From assembly GCA_001515955.1 (NCBI GenBank), contig LOES01000104.1, forward strand, positions 1 to 23,513: a stretch of 23,513 bases of DNA. Reading direction: 5' to 3'. This DNA is from Clostridia bacterium BRH_c25. Lineage in GTDB: Bacteria > Bacillota_A > Clostridia > Lutisporales > Lutisporaceae. Below, in pieces: positions 1 through 7,320 of this stretch (positions are counted from its first letter, which is position 1; each line of letters begins with the position of its first letter). The notes under the pieces were generated by a model. The model was not told the DNA's origin, made no database searches, and was given only the letters and a program-made list of their open reading frames with translations. A program made the position numbers and the translations under genes.

Positions 1-95
1 ATAAGCTTACGATAGGGCTTGACGTAGCGTAAAAGCTTCAGCCATAATCCAAAGTCAAACCTTTTATTATATTCCTGCTCTTGAATTGTATTCAT
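1..95 (-). CDS. BmrD/YheH-type ABC exporter subunit, N-terminal fragment
   Basis: Reading from an ATG at 95 towards the left edge gives a protein beginning MNTIQEQEYNKRF and continuing with LLRYVKPYRK, the usual opening of a half-size ABC exporter just before transmembrane helix 1. A ribosome-binding site (AGAGATGA) lies shortly upstream. The gene starts 29 bp after the stop of the BmrC-like gene and is cut by the window edge, so neither the transmembrane nor the ATPase domain is visible. Position and order match Bacillus subtilis bmrC-bmrD, where the second subunit carries the intact catalytic glutamate. That residue cannot be checked here. The ORF and its start are clear; the BmrD assignment rests mainly on its partner. 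Confidence 0.8.
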   Translation of the reverse strand, partial: MNTIQEQEYNKRFDFGLWLKLLRYVKPYRKL

Positions 96-124
96 CTATA
101 TCATCTCTTTTCTGCACAATGCGC

Positions 125-1939
125 TTATGAAACACTCTTGACAAAGTCTTCTCCCACTTCCTTTTCAAGTGCATTCTGGATGGACCAGATGCGTTGATAC
201 AAACCAGGCTCGGATACAAGCGCCTGATGTGTGCCTTGCTGTACGATCCGGCCATTCTCCAAAACGAGGATGAAATCCGCTTCTGCAAGGGTGGTTATAC
301 GATGGGAAATGATGAACGTGGTTGCCTTCCGTTTGCGCTCATCCAGTGCTTTCCTAATGGCAGCATCGGTCTCGGTATCCACTGCACTGAGTGAATCATC
401 AAATATCAATACGGGGCTGTTCTTGATCAAAGTACGTGCAATGGCTACCCGCTGCTTCTGCCCACCGGACAGTGTCACCCCGCGTTCACCCACGACGGTA
501 TCATAGCCTTTTTCAAATTCCGAGATGGAATCATGCACCGCTGCGACCCTTGCAGCCTCCAAGACTTCAGTCTCATCCAGTTCATGTATTGCCAAACCAA
601 TGTTCTCTTTAATAGTTTTTGAGAATAGAAAGGGCTCCTGAAGCACAATACCCACATTCCGGCGCAGCCATTTTTTATCCATTTCCTGAATATCCACCCC
701 ATCAATGAGCAGCCTTCCGCTCTGATAATCGTAAAGTCTTGGCAGGAGATGCATCAGCGTTGACTTTCCTGATCCTGTCGGACCTAGGATCGCGACCGTT
801 TGGCCCGGTTTGGCGGTAAAGGATACATCTTTTATCACCGGATGCTTTTCGTCGTAACCGAAGCAAACCTTATCAAATACTATTTCTCCTTTGATTTCCG
901 GTTTTAGTCCGGTTTCATCCTCTGTCTCCAGGGGATAATCCAATATTTGCTGGATACGCCCAAGGGATACCATTGTCTTGCCCATATCTGTCAGAATCCT
1001 GCCCATCTGCCGAATCGGCCAGAGAAGCATCCCCTCGTAGGTGATAAATACCACCAGTGTCCCCAAGCTGATTTTTCCCAAAGTGCTCCAATAAACACCG
1101 AAGGTGAGCACAGCACCTATCTGAAGCATGCAAAGAAGGTCTGACAAGGACCAATACCCTGCAAGCAATAAGATCAACCGGTAGGTCAGATCCCTGTACT
1201 CCGCATTGCGTTCTTCAAACTTACCGATTTCATATTTCTGCCTTGCAAATGCCCTTACGACACGAACACCCGTCAAATTCTCCTGCAATACGGTGGAGAG
1301 CCTGCCTTCCGATTCATCCGAATCCTTGAAAGCCTTTTTAACACGCAGGAAGAAAACGACTGCAAAGCTGAAGATGACAGGTATTACGGCCATGGCTACC
1401 AGTGACATGGTTACACTGAGTCTAAACATGATCAGCAGTGCCGTCAAGAGCATAAAAAGTGCTCTCCCGATTTCTACAAATTGAACAGCCAAAAAGCTGC
1501 GGATGGTATCTACATCCGATGTACACCGCTGGATGAGATCCCCGGTTTCCGCTTTAACATGGTAGTCGTAGGACACATGCTGCAAATGATCATAAAGCAC
1601 TTCCCGAATGTTCCTGGCAGTGGATTCTGCGGCCATGGCAGACCATTTCCCTTTAAAATAGGTGAAAATCCCATTAAGGATGGATAGGAGCACCAACAAA
1701 CCACCACATACCCAAAGGTTCCTGGTCAGAAAATCCTTTCCCCCGGCCCTGCCGATCAGCTCACCTATCCATGAAGGAACAGCCATGGGACTATTCCCAA
1801 TAATGGAGTCAATGGTCAGTCGTATGACCAATGGTGACAGAAATGTGAATAAAGTGGCTATCCCAATACTTATTACTGCTCCAAAATAGAGCAGCCGATT
1901 TCCTTTCATAAGTTTCCAGAGTAGTTGTAATTTCTTCAT
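125..1939 (-). CDS. BmrC/YheI-type multidrug ABC exporter subunit
   Basis: A 604-residue half-transporter with a six-helix type IV exporter membrane domain (about residues 15-325) followed by an ATPase domain. Visible motifs are Walker A GPTGSGKST (386-394), signature LSGGQ (490-494), Walker B LIFDD (511-515) and the H-loop histidine (about 546). The residue after the Walker B aspartate is Asp515 instead of the catalytic Glu. This is typical of the degenerate subunit in heterodimeric exporters such as BmrC and TM287, so it is expected to pair with the subunit at 1-95. The ATG at 1939 is preceded by GAGGGGAT. A leader ORF and two terminators lie upstream, suggesting drug-responsive attenuation. 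Function is likely efflux of hydrophobic drugs, including ribosome-targeting antibiotics; the substrate is inferred from the family only. Confidence 0.93.
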   Translation of the reverse strand: MKKLQLLWKLMKGNRLLYFGAVISIGIATLFTFLSPLVIRLTIDSIIGNSPMAVPSWIGELIGRAGGKDFLTRNLWVCGGLLVLLSILNGIFTYFKGKWSAMAAESTARNIREVLYDHLQHVSYDYHVKAETGDLIQRCTSDVDTIRSFLAVQFVEIGRALFMLLTALLIMFRLSVTMSLVAMAVIPVIFSFAVVFFLRVKKAFKDSDESEGRLSTVLQENLTGVRVVRAFARQKYEIGKFEERNAEYRDLTYRLILLLAGYWSLSDLLCMLQIGAVLTFGVYWSTLGKISLGTLVVFITYEGMLLWPIRQMGRILTDMGKTMVSLGRIQQILDYPLETEDETGLKPEIKGEIVFDKVCFGYDEKHPVIKDVSFTAKPGQTVAILGPTGSGKSTLMHLLPRLYDYQSGRLLIDGVDIQEMDKKWLRRNVGIVLQEPFLFSKTIKENIGLAIHELDETEVLEAARVAAVHDSISEFEKGYDTVVGERGVTLSGGQKQRVAIARTLIKNSPVLIFDDSLSAVDTETDAAIRKALDERKRKATTFIISHRITTLAEADFILVLENGRIVQQGTHQALVSEPGLYQRIWSIQNALEKEVGEDFVKSVS

Positions 1940-1974
1940 CGTATCCCCTCACTCCCGATTAATATTCCTGCACA

Positions 1975-2022
1975 ATAGTAAAAGCCACAGAAAATGCTAT
2001 TAAATCTGCATTCCTATGGCTT
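1975..2022 (-). terminator. Second attenuator-type terminator ahead of the ABC exporter
   Basis: On the minus strand, AAGCCATAG pairs with CTGTGGCTT (9 bp, one G-U), and an inner AATGC/GCATT stem extends the hairpin. The 3' arm runs into UUUUACUAUU. It lies about 40 bp before the exporter start codon and after the leader ORF, so it would stop transcription before the structural genes. Its arms closely resemble those of the terminator at 2074-2114. Confidence 0.7.
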
Positions 2023-2073
2023 GACTTTGCATACCTCTATTAAACAAGGGTTGATAATGGGCAGCCGCTTATG

Positions 2074-2114
2074 CAAATAAAAAGCCACAGGTGCATACAC
2101 GTACCTATGGCCTT
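2074..2114 (-). terminator. First attenuator-type terminator after the leader ORF
   Basis: On the minus strand, AAGGCCATAGGT (2114-2103) pairs with ACCTGTGGCTTT (2092-2081) to form a 12-bp stem with G-U pairs and a 10-nt loop, followed by UUUAUUUG. It begins about 30 nt after the leader stop codon. The 3' arm core GUGGCU is also complementary to AGCCAC in the last codons of the leader ORF, so a competing fold is possible. Confidence 0.75.
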
Positions 2115-2143
2115 GATCGTCACGTACAAGTACGACTGTGCAA

Positions 2144-2221
2144 TCAGTGGCTACCGGATGGCCGTGCATGATGGTTGTTCTTGTTGACACTGTTGTTTCC
2201 CTTAAATGCGCTTCTAAACAT
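2144..2221 (-). CDS. 25-residue leader peptide (BmrB-like role)
   Basis: A short ORF starts MFRSAFKGNNSVNKNN and ends in a His/Arg/Pro/Ser/Gly-rich tail before TGA. It has one of the strongest ribosome-binding sites in the window: AAAAAGGAGG at 2240-2231, 9 nt before the ATG. It lies between a good promoter (2264-2292) and two tandem terminators in front of the BmrC-like gene. In B. subtilis the bmrCD genes are controlled by translation of the bmrB leader coupled to a terminator. The sequence here is shorter and I see no clear similarity to BmrB, so the shared role is inferred from layout. The peptide has no signal sequence or membrane segment and probably works in cis. Confidence 0.72.
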   Translation of the reverse strand: MFRSAFKGNNSVNKNNHHARPSGSH

Positions 2222-2263
2222 TCTACACGACCTCCTTTTTATAAATTTGTTTTTACCATTTCT

Positions 2264-2292
2264 ATTATATTTATAATATTTGACAATTACAA
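2264..2292 (-). promoter_or_regulatory. Sigma-A promoter of the leader and ABC exporter genes
   Basis: On the minus strand there is TTGTAA (2292-2287), a 17-bp spacer, and a perfect TATAAT (2269-2264). Transcription would start near 2257, about 35 nt before the leader ATG. Confidence 0.72.
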
Positions 2293-2342
2293 TATGTTTG
2301 GGTTATTTGTAATAATTTTGTAATAATGCCAAGTTCATGAAT

Positions 2343-2984
2343 TTAAATCTTTCTGCCCGCCTTGTAAGCGTTCTTCATCATTCTCTCTTCCTTATTTTTC
2401 AAAAACCTGAACAGGGTGTCAGTAAAAATGATCTTGCCTATAAGTTTCCCATTCATTTTACCGATATATGTCTTCATTGCCTTTACAATTCCTGACAGAT
2501 CCCCGGAGAGATGCGATACGGGAAATGGTACCGTCATTGCTGCAACGATTATAAACCGCTTTCCTCGCAGAAAAGGGTGAGATCCGAATTTCTTCATTTG
2601 AGAAAGCAGCGTTTTCAACTTTTCCGTCCATTTCATTTTATAAAATTGAGAAGCTTGTGATGGCTTATACATCGCATAACCGGTATGCCGGTCAAAGAAA
2701 TTCTTCATAATACCGGATATATTGCCCCAATAGCAAGGACTCCCTAGAATAATCACATCTGCCTCCTTTACTCTTTCAAATACGATTTCACACTCATCAT
2801 GCAGTACGCATTTACCTGCTTCGACACATGCCCAGCATCCGGTGCAATAATCTATCCGGTAATCATACAGATTCACCAGCTCTATCTGATGACCGTTTTC
2901 CTCCGCTCCCTCCAGTATTTTTTCGCACAGTCTGCTGACAAGTCCGTTTTTTCTTTTTGTTCCGACCAACGCTAAAACCTTCAT
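2343..2984 (-). CDS. Iron-sulfur flavoprotein / NAD(P)H-dependent FMN oxidoreductase
   Basis: A flavodoxin-fold protein of 213 residues. The N-terminus (MKVLALVGTKRKNGLVSRL) forms the first beta strand and FMN-phosphate loop. Cysteines 47, 50, 53 and 59 form the CX2CX2CX5C cluster typical of Isf-type iron-sulfur flavoproteins, and GSPCYWGNISGIMKNFFDR is the classic flavin-binding segment of the family. It is likely a cytoplasmic electron-transfer or quinone/nitro-reducing enzyme; the substrate cannot be told. The ATG at 2984 is preferred because AGAGGGTGAT lies 8 nt upstream; the in-frame GTG at 2993 falls inside that ribosome-binding site. It lies 65 bp downstream of a TetR gene on the same strand and is probably co-transcribed with it. 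Confidence 0.88.
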   Translation of the reverse strand: MKVLALVGTKRKNGLVSRLCEKILEGAEENGHQIELVNLYDYRIDYCTGCWACVEAGKCVLHDECEIVFERVKEADVIILGSPCYWGNISGIMKNFFDRHTGYAMYKPSQASQFYKMKWTEKLKTLLSQMKKFGSHPFLRGKRFIIVAAMTVPFPVSHLSGDLSGIVKAMKTYIGKMNGKLIGKIIFTDTLFRFLKNKEERMMKNAYKAGRKI

Positions 2985-3049
2985 TTCTATCACCCTCTCA
3001 AATCGATCAATAAAGAATGTTAATTCGTTATTTGCTTAAAAAAATAGCT

Positions 3050-3643
3050 TTATTCAAGAAACTGAGCTATTCCACTGATATGGTACCTGATTAAGTCCTT
3101 GATGGAGCGGTCAGCCCAATCCTCGCTCCTGTAATGCCTAACGATTTCAAGAAGTCCCTCAACTAGATTTGTTGCACTGATATGCATGATGAAAGGCATA
3201 TCAGTTTTTGGGCCGGCTTCTAAACCTTCTGTAAAATGTCTCTCAAGAAATTCAATCAACCCATCCTTCAACTGCTCATGATTCGTTCCCCGACTTTTAT
3301 CGAATAACAGCAGCAATTGAACCCGGTTCTTTTTAACAAACACACCGATTGCATTTGCAATAATCCATATGAACTGCTCAGTAAAATTTCGGTCCTTAAA
3401 GCTCTTACCGTGTTCATTTTCCATAAGCGTCTGCATCAGCTCCTGGATCTGGTAATAAGCCGGATCAACGATCGAATCATACAGCTTCTCTTTGCTTTCA
3501 AAATAGTTATAGATATTGCTTACGCTGATTTTAGCCCTGTCCGCAATCTCCTTCATCAGAGCCTTTTCAAAATCCTTTTCCATAAAGACTTCAATTGCGG
3601 CCCTTTCTATCTGCTGGCGTATCTCATCCTTAAGCACTTGCAT
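3050..3643 (-). CDS. TetR/AcrR-family transcriptional regulator
   Basis: A 197-residue protein with an N-terminal TetR helix-turn-helix (about residues 8-55): the AAIEVFMEKDFEKA helix, then MKEIADRAKISVSNIYNYFESKEKLYDSIV. The C-terminal three-quarters is the variable helical ligand and dimerisation domain. The ATG at 3643 is chosen because a perfect promoter (3671-3699) lies inside the longer open frame, so upstream in-frame codons would not be transcribed. The flavoprotein gene follows on the same strand and is the likely target, with autoregulation probable. No clear palindromic operator was found. The inducer is unknown. Confidence 0.9.
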   Translation of the reverse strand: MQVLKDEIRQQIERAAIEVFMEKDFEKALMKEIADRAKISVSNIYNYFESKEKLYDSIVDPAYYQIQELMQTLMENEHGKSFKDRNFTEQFIWIIANAIGVFVKKNRVQLLLLFDKSRGTNHEQLKDGLIEFLERHFTEGLEAGPKTDMPFIMHISATNLVEGLLEIVRHYRSEDWADRSIKDLIRYHISGIAQFLE

Positions 3644-3670
3644 TAGCGAATCACCATTCTTTTTTATTTT

Positions 3671-3699
3671 ATTATAGGGCATATCCATTTCATTGTCAA
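3671..3699 (-). promoter_or_regulatory. Consensus sigma-A promoter of the tetR-flavoprotein operon
   Basis: A perfect TTGACA (3699-3694), a 17-bp spacer and a perfect TATAAT (3676-3671) on the minus strand, 28 bp before the TetR start codon. A full-consensus promoter suits a gene held down by its own repressor. Confidence 0.85.
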
Positions 3700-3782
3700 G
3701 GCATAGCGGGTATAGAAATATCAACTCTGGATAAGGCAATTTAAAACAATCGCAGTAAGGTATGACCAATACATCCTATTCG

Positions 3783-4091
3783 TCCCCGGCCTATCCAATA
3801 ATGCCAATCCTCTACAGCTTCTCAGGTCTTCTTATCTTTATTCAAAGGCTGCAATTGAGCCAGCGGCACATTGAATCTACGTTCCTTCCATTGTATTTCT
3901 ACCATCATTTCATGGAGGCAATCATCTTGTTTAAAATACTGACCTAGCGCCCTTCCTTGCTTATCTCCAGGGATCCACTCGAGCTTCTGTACTTCTAACA
4001 AATCTGATAGAATTTCTGCATTCTCAGTGAACTCGTTCAGCCAAAGCTGAACATATGAAAGATTTTTTTGTTTTCCTGTTACTATATTAGG
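3783..4091 (-). pseudogene. Remnant of a gene with a CcbP-like C-terminal domain
   Basis: The minus-strand frame directly after the Mpv17-like stop is open for over 80 codons but has no plausible start codon or ribosome-binding site. It contains DDCLHEMMVEIQWKERR and VPLAQLQPL, then a TGA stop at 3824-3822. In the same frame after the stop it continues with EAVEDWHYWIGRG. As I recall the family, HEMFVEIQW, VPLSQL and EAIEDWHYW are hallmarks of CcbP-type calcium-binding proteins (Pfam CcbP). The TGA sits where the family often has Arg, so a CGA-to-TGA change is likely. The missing start and the internal stop together point to a decayed gene. The part before DDCLHEM is not recognised. Confidence 0.6.
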
Positions 4092-4755
4092 TTACAGATA
4101 GCGACTGAGCAGGCTTTCCTTTTTTCGCTATTGCCAGCAAAAAGCCAAGAGCTATAGACAAAAACGCCGAAATAAGAACTCTATACTGATATGGCAACAA
4201 AAACACTATTGTATGAGCCGGTATCCAGAAGAATGGACAGGTTTTGAGCCAACTAAATTCTACTAAAGAGTGCCAATCGTTTTTATCAACTAGTTCGCCT
4301 ATTGTTACTTTTCCGCCATTCTTTTCATGCTTAGCATCTATATACATATCAGTAAACCTGTGAAACGCCATCATCATCGGTCCAAATGTAAGATTCATCA
4401 CTGTACTTCCGAAAAAAGCCTGTGCTAAATTTGAACCTTTAAAAGGCAACCTGGCAGATTCTTGTGCAGATGCTGCGCCACCCATATATACTGTAAAAAC
4501 AAGGGTAACCATAATACCTATTATACCCCATACGACAGCTCTGTAAAAAAGACCTTTAGGAATGACATAATCACCCTTTAGTATTCTTATTCCTAGTAAA
4601 TCACCCATCGTTGCAAGTATAGCAAACTTAACGAATCCTCCTGCATAGGGATGCGCATCGGTAACAGCAATAAATGCTGAACGAAGACCTGGTACTATTA
4701 GAATAACAACCCAAACCAGCAGGCCTGTTGCCCAATATATATCTCCTCTTTTCAA
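4087..4755 (-). CDS. Mpv17/PMP22-like membrane protein
   Basis: A 222-residue polytopic membrane protein with about five hydrophobic segments. The C-terminal part (SWLKTCPFFWIPAHTIVFLL, then YRVLISAFLSIALGFLLAI) resembles the Mpv17/PMP22 signature, in which an aromatic-Pro-Gln/His segment is followed by R-L-x-x-S. GDLLGIRILKGDY near residue 50 would fit the family's early G-D segment. It starts at TTG (4755) with AAAGGAG 9 nt upstream, just after the butyrate kinase stop. It is the last intact gene of the ptb-ior-buk operon. Bacterial members have no well-established function; a pore or export role for acid products would fit the context but is speculation. Confidence 0.62.
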   Translation of the reverse strand: MKRGDIYWATGLLVWVVILIVPGLRSAFIAVTDAHPYAGGFVKFAILATMGDLLGIRILKGDYVIPKGLFYRAVVWGIIGIMVTLVFTVYMGGAASAQESARLPFKGSNLAQAFFGSTVMNLTFGPMMMAFHRFTDMYIDAKHEKNGGKVTIGELVDKNDWHSLVEFSWLKTCPFFWIPAHTIVFLLPYQYRVLISAFLSIALGFLLAIAKKGKPAQSLSVT

Positions 4756-4769
4756 TCCAGTCCACTCCT

Positions 4770-5837
4770 TTACTCAACATACTCCATTGCAGCTTCTTTC
4801 CCTTTAAGCACTCTTAAAATTCCCAAAGCCAGTGACTCCATCTCGTTCTCGCCAGGCATAATTTCAACTGGTGCAATAAATTCCACACGTTTTTTAATCC
4901 ATGAAGTCAATATATTGGAATACGCTATGCCTCCGGTAATAATTACAGCATCCACATTTCCGTCCACTACTGTTGCAAATTCACCAATACCTTTAGCAAC
5001 CTGGTATGCCATTGCCTCATATACCAGCCTTGCTTCTTCATTACCGTTTTGTATCATCTTCTCAACTTCCCTGGCATCAGCTGTGTTAATATAAGCTTTT
5101 AGCCCGCCGTTTCCTCTAAGTTTTTTGTATATGGCTTTCTTGTCAAATTTACCTGAATAGCAAAGGTCAATAAGATTCTTGCATGGAACTCGCCCAGCCC
5201 TCTCTGGGGAGAAGGGACCTTCATCATCTGCAATTATATCCACCATGCGGCCCTTTTCATGAATACTCAAGGATATTCCCCCACCCAAGTGAGCAACTAT
5301 AAAGTTCATGTCACTATATTTTTTCCCATATTTCTCAGCTGCCTTTATTGCCATTGCTCTTGAATTTAGGGCATGGCTTGTACTGGTCCTTGGTATATCA
5401 GGCATACCAGATATACGAGCTATATCATTTAGCTCATCGACTCTTACCGAATCATATATATATGCCGGTACGCCAATTGCATTTGCTATTTCATAAGCTA
5501 TCAAAGCCCCCAAATTTGAAGCATGTTCTACAACAGGGTTATTCTTAAGTCTGTCCACCATTTTGTCATTCACCTTGTAAGCACCTGATTTTACTGCCGG
5601 AAGCATTCCTCCTCTACCAGCCACTGCAGACAATTCATTGACATTATATCCATTTTCCTTTAAAAATGAGAACACTATATCCTTTCTCATTTCGAATTGC
5701 TCCTGTACCTTGTTGTATTTTTCTACTTCTTCTGCAGAGTGATTTAATGTTTTAGTAAATACTTCCTTTTCATCTTCATATAAAGCTATTTTTGTTGAAG
5801 TGGAGCCTGGGTTGATAACCAGTATTTTATACTCCAT
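4770..5837 (-). CDS. buk: Butyrate kinase
   Basis: Acetokinase-superfamily enzyme of 355 residues, the usual Buk length. It converts acyl phosphate plus ADP to acid plus ATP in the cytoplasm. The phosphate-binding opening is VINPGSTSTKIALYEDE, followed by VEHASNLGALIAYEIA, TSTSHALNSRAMA, the adenosine-motif segment FIVAHLGGGISLSIH, and EGPFSPERAGRVP. The ATG at 5837 has GGAGG upstream; the longer frame would begin at a TTG inside that ribosome-binding site. With ptb four genes upstream it completes an acyl-CoA to ATP module. Separating ptb and buk by ior genes suggests substrates beyond butyryl, such as isobutyryl, isovaleryl or arylacetyl; this is inference. Confidence 0.95.
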   Translation of the reverse strand: MEYKILVINPGSTSTKIALYEDEKEVFTKTLNHSAEEVEKYNKVQEQFEMRKDIVFSFLKENGYNVNELSAVAGRGGMLPAVKSGAYKVNDKMVDRLKNNPVVEHASNLGALIAYEIANAIGVPAYIYDSVRVDELNDIARISGMPDIPRTSTSHALNSRAMAIKAAEKYGKKYSDMNFIVAHLGGGISLSIHEKGRMVDIIADDEGPFSPERAGRVPCKNLIDLCYSGKFDKKAIYKKLRGNGGLKAYINTADAREVEKMIQNGNEEARLVYEAMAYQVAKGIGEFATVVDGNVDAVIITGGIAYSNILTSWIKKRVEFIAPVEIMPGENEMESLALGILRVLKGKEAAMEYVE

Positions 5838-5870
5838 TGATTTTTCCTCCAATTATTTCATTTGAAAAAA

Positions 5871-6707
5871 CTATATTTTTTCTGACAGCTTCTCCATCAT
5901 TTGCGCAGTAGAGCTTAATTCTTCCAGTGATGCTGCAATCTCTTGCAATGCGGAAGCTTGTTGCTGGTATATCTGGTTAGATTTGTTCACGTTATCTGCA
6001 ATACTTTCTATTGATGATCTCACATTTTTTAGGAGATCATCAATTTTCTTGACGGACTCTGTAGTTGATGTAGATAATTTTCGTATTTCTTTTGCTACTA
6101 TATTAAATCCTTTTCCTGATTCGCCAACTCTTGCCGCCTCAATAGCGGCATTTAATCCTAATAGATTTGTTTGTGAGGAAATGCCCTTTACAAACTCAAT
6201 TATCATGTCTGTTTCTTCTGTGAGTTTACTTGTTTGTTTCATATTATTTGCTATATCCATGTTCATATTTGCCAGGTTATTAACGTCCAAAGCCAGTGAA
6301 TTGATAGCATCGGTTATTTGTCCTGCAGAATCTGACAGATGCTGTGACATATCAAGTACACTATTTTTTTTTGCAAGGCTTTTCCCCACAAGTATGACAC
6401 TCTCCGCATTATCATCTTTTCCTTTTACGGGTATGGCATATGATTTGAACGGTATTCCAAAAATCTCTTTGGGTACGGTCTTTATTATAACCTTTCCAGT
6501 GTTTATTGCCTCTCTTGCGGCTCCTCCTTCAGGGATAGCCTGACCTGCAACATTATTTAAAGGCAAATTGGAACTGTCATATACTTTAAGAAATTTTTCC
6601 CTGTCTGCTATTGAAAATGAGACTTCATCATCAAGAATGATTGTTAAAACAAGCGAAATAGTCTCAAAAGCATTTAGCACATCATTGCTTGAGATTGGTT
6701 TATTCAT
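5871..6707 (-). CDS. Soluble methyl-accepting chemotaxis-like signalling protein
   Basis: A 278-residue protein without any transmembrane helix or HAMP domain. Residues 1-115 form a PAS- or GAF-sized sensory region ([19 protein letters not shown] near its end). The rest is a coiled coil with the MCP hairpin tip near residues 176-208: [19 protein letters not shown], then [18 protein letters not shown]. The second leg of the hairpin is short, giving a truncated MCP domain. The ATG at 6707 is supported by GAAGGGAG; an upstream ATG lacks a site. It lies between iorB and buk. It may sense a pathway metabolite inside the cell and feed the chemotaxis system through CheA/CheW, or regulate locally. 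Confidence 0.85.
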   Translation of the reverse strand: MNKPISSNDVLNAFETISLVLTIILDDEVSFSIADREKFLKVYDSSNLPLNNVAGQAIPEGGAAREAINTGKVIIKTVPKEIFGIPFKSYAIPVKGKDDNAESVILVGKSLAKKNSVLDMSQHLSDSAGQITDAINSLALDVNNLANMNMDIANNMKQTSKLTEETDMIIEFVKGISSQTNLLGLNAAIEAARVGESGKGFNIVAKEIRKLSTSTTESVKKIDDLLKNVRSSIESIADNVNKSNQIYQQQASALQEIAASLEELSSTAQMMEKLSEKI

Positions 6708-6743
6708 AATATTAACTCCCTTCGATGGTATCATAATCAAGGG

Positions 6744-7319
6744 CTATACTCCATTTATACCTTCATTTAGTGCTTTAATATTCAATTCTACGAAAGCCGG
6801 TTTCACACATTTTTCTATAGCCGATTTCCAGTCCAAATCCTCTAGCTTCATAAGCTTTACCAGTGAACCCAATAAAACTATATTCATTACCTTTGAGTTC
6901 CCCAAGCTTAGCGCAATTTTCCCTGCATCTATCACTGTAGTCTTTGCTTTAGCCTTCACAATCTCAATAACATCTTCCGGATATTCCTCCGAACCTGCAA
7001 GTATTGTAGATGAAGGAATCTTATAATCATTTACAATCACATTTCCATCCGGTTTAATCTGATTAAGATATCTTAAAGCTTCCATAGCCTCGAAGGAAAC
7101 AAGTATATCCGCAGAGCCAGTTCCTATAATAGGGGCATTTACCTTAGTTCCATATCTTACTTGAGTAGTAACACTGCCTCCCCTTTGAGCCATTCCATGA
7201 ATCTCCGACATCTTGACATCATACCCCGAATCCACAAGGCATGTAGAGAGTATCTTGCTTGCCAGTATGGTACCCTGTCCGCCTACACCGCATAACATAA
7301 TGTTTTTTACATCCGACAT
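6744..7319 (-). CDS. iorB: Indolepyruvate:ferredoxin oxidoreductase, beta subunit
   Basis: The small subunit of IorAB (191 residues from ATG 7319), belonging to the pyruvate ferredoxin oxidoreductase gamma domain family. It opens with MLCGVGGQGTILASKIL, then SEIHGMAQRGGSVTTQVRYG and DILVSFEAMEALRYL, all characteristic of IorB. IorA stops one base upstream, so the two are translationally coupled. AGGTG at the iorA end acts as ribosome-binding site; an in-frame GTG at 7328 is the alternative start. With IorA it catalyses CoA-dependent oxidative decarboxylation of 2-oxo acids, classically aryl pyruvates, reducing ferredoxin. Confidence 0.95.
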   Translation of the reverse strand: MSDVKNIMLCGVGGQGTILASKILSTCLVDSGYDVKMSEIHGMAQRGGSVTTQVRYGTKVNAPIIGTGSADILVSFEAMEALRYLNQIKPDGNVIVNDYKIPSSTILAGSEEYPEDVIEIVKAKAKTTVIDAGKIALSLGNSKVMNIVLLGSLVKLMKLEDLDWKSAIEKCVKPAFVELNIKALNEGINGV

Positions 7320-7320
7320 A

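Noticed and set aside
2041..2072. Second leader peptide between the two terminators
   Set aside because: An ATG occurs after AGAGGT but with no spacing to act as a ribosome-binding site, so no second leader ORF is supported.
3644..3769. N-terminal extension of the TetR protein by 42 residues
   Set aside because: A perfect TTGACA-17-TATAAT promoter lies within it, so these codons would mostly not be transcribed, and the DNA-binding domain starts after them.
3762..3947. 61-codon plus-strand open frame
   Set aside because: It lies opposite the CcbP-like remnant, has no ribosome-binding site, and its peptide has no recognisable features; the minus-strand remnant explains this DNA better.
5983..7026. 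Long plus-strand open frames opposite the MCP-like and iorB genes
   Set aside because: They are shadows of well-identified minus-strand genes and lack ribosome-binding sites and recognisable motifs.
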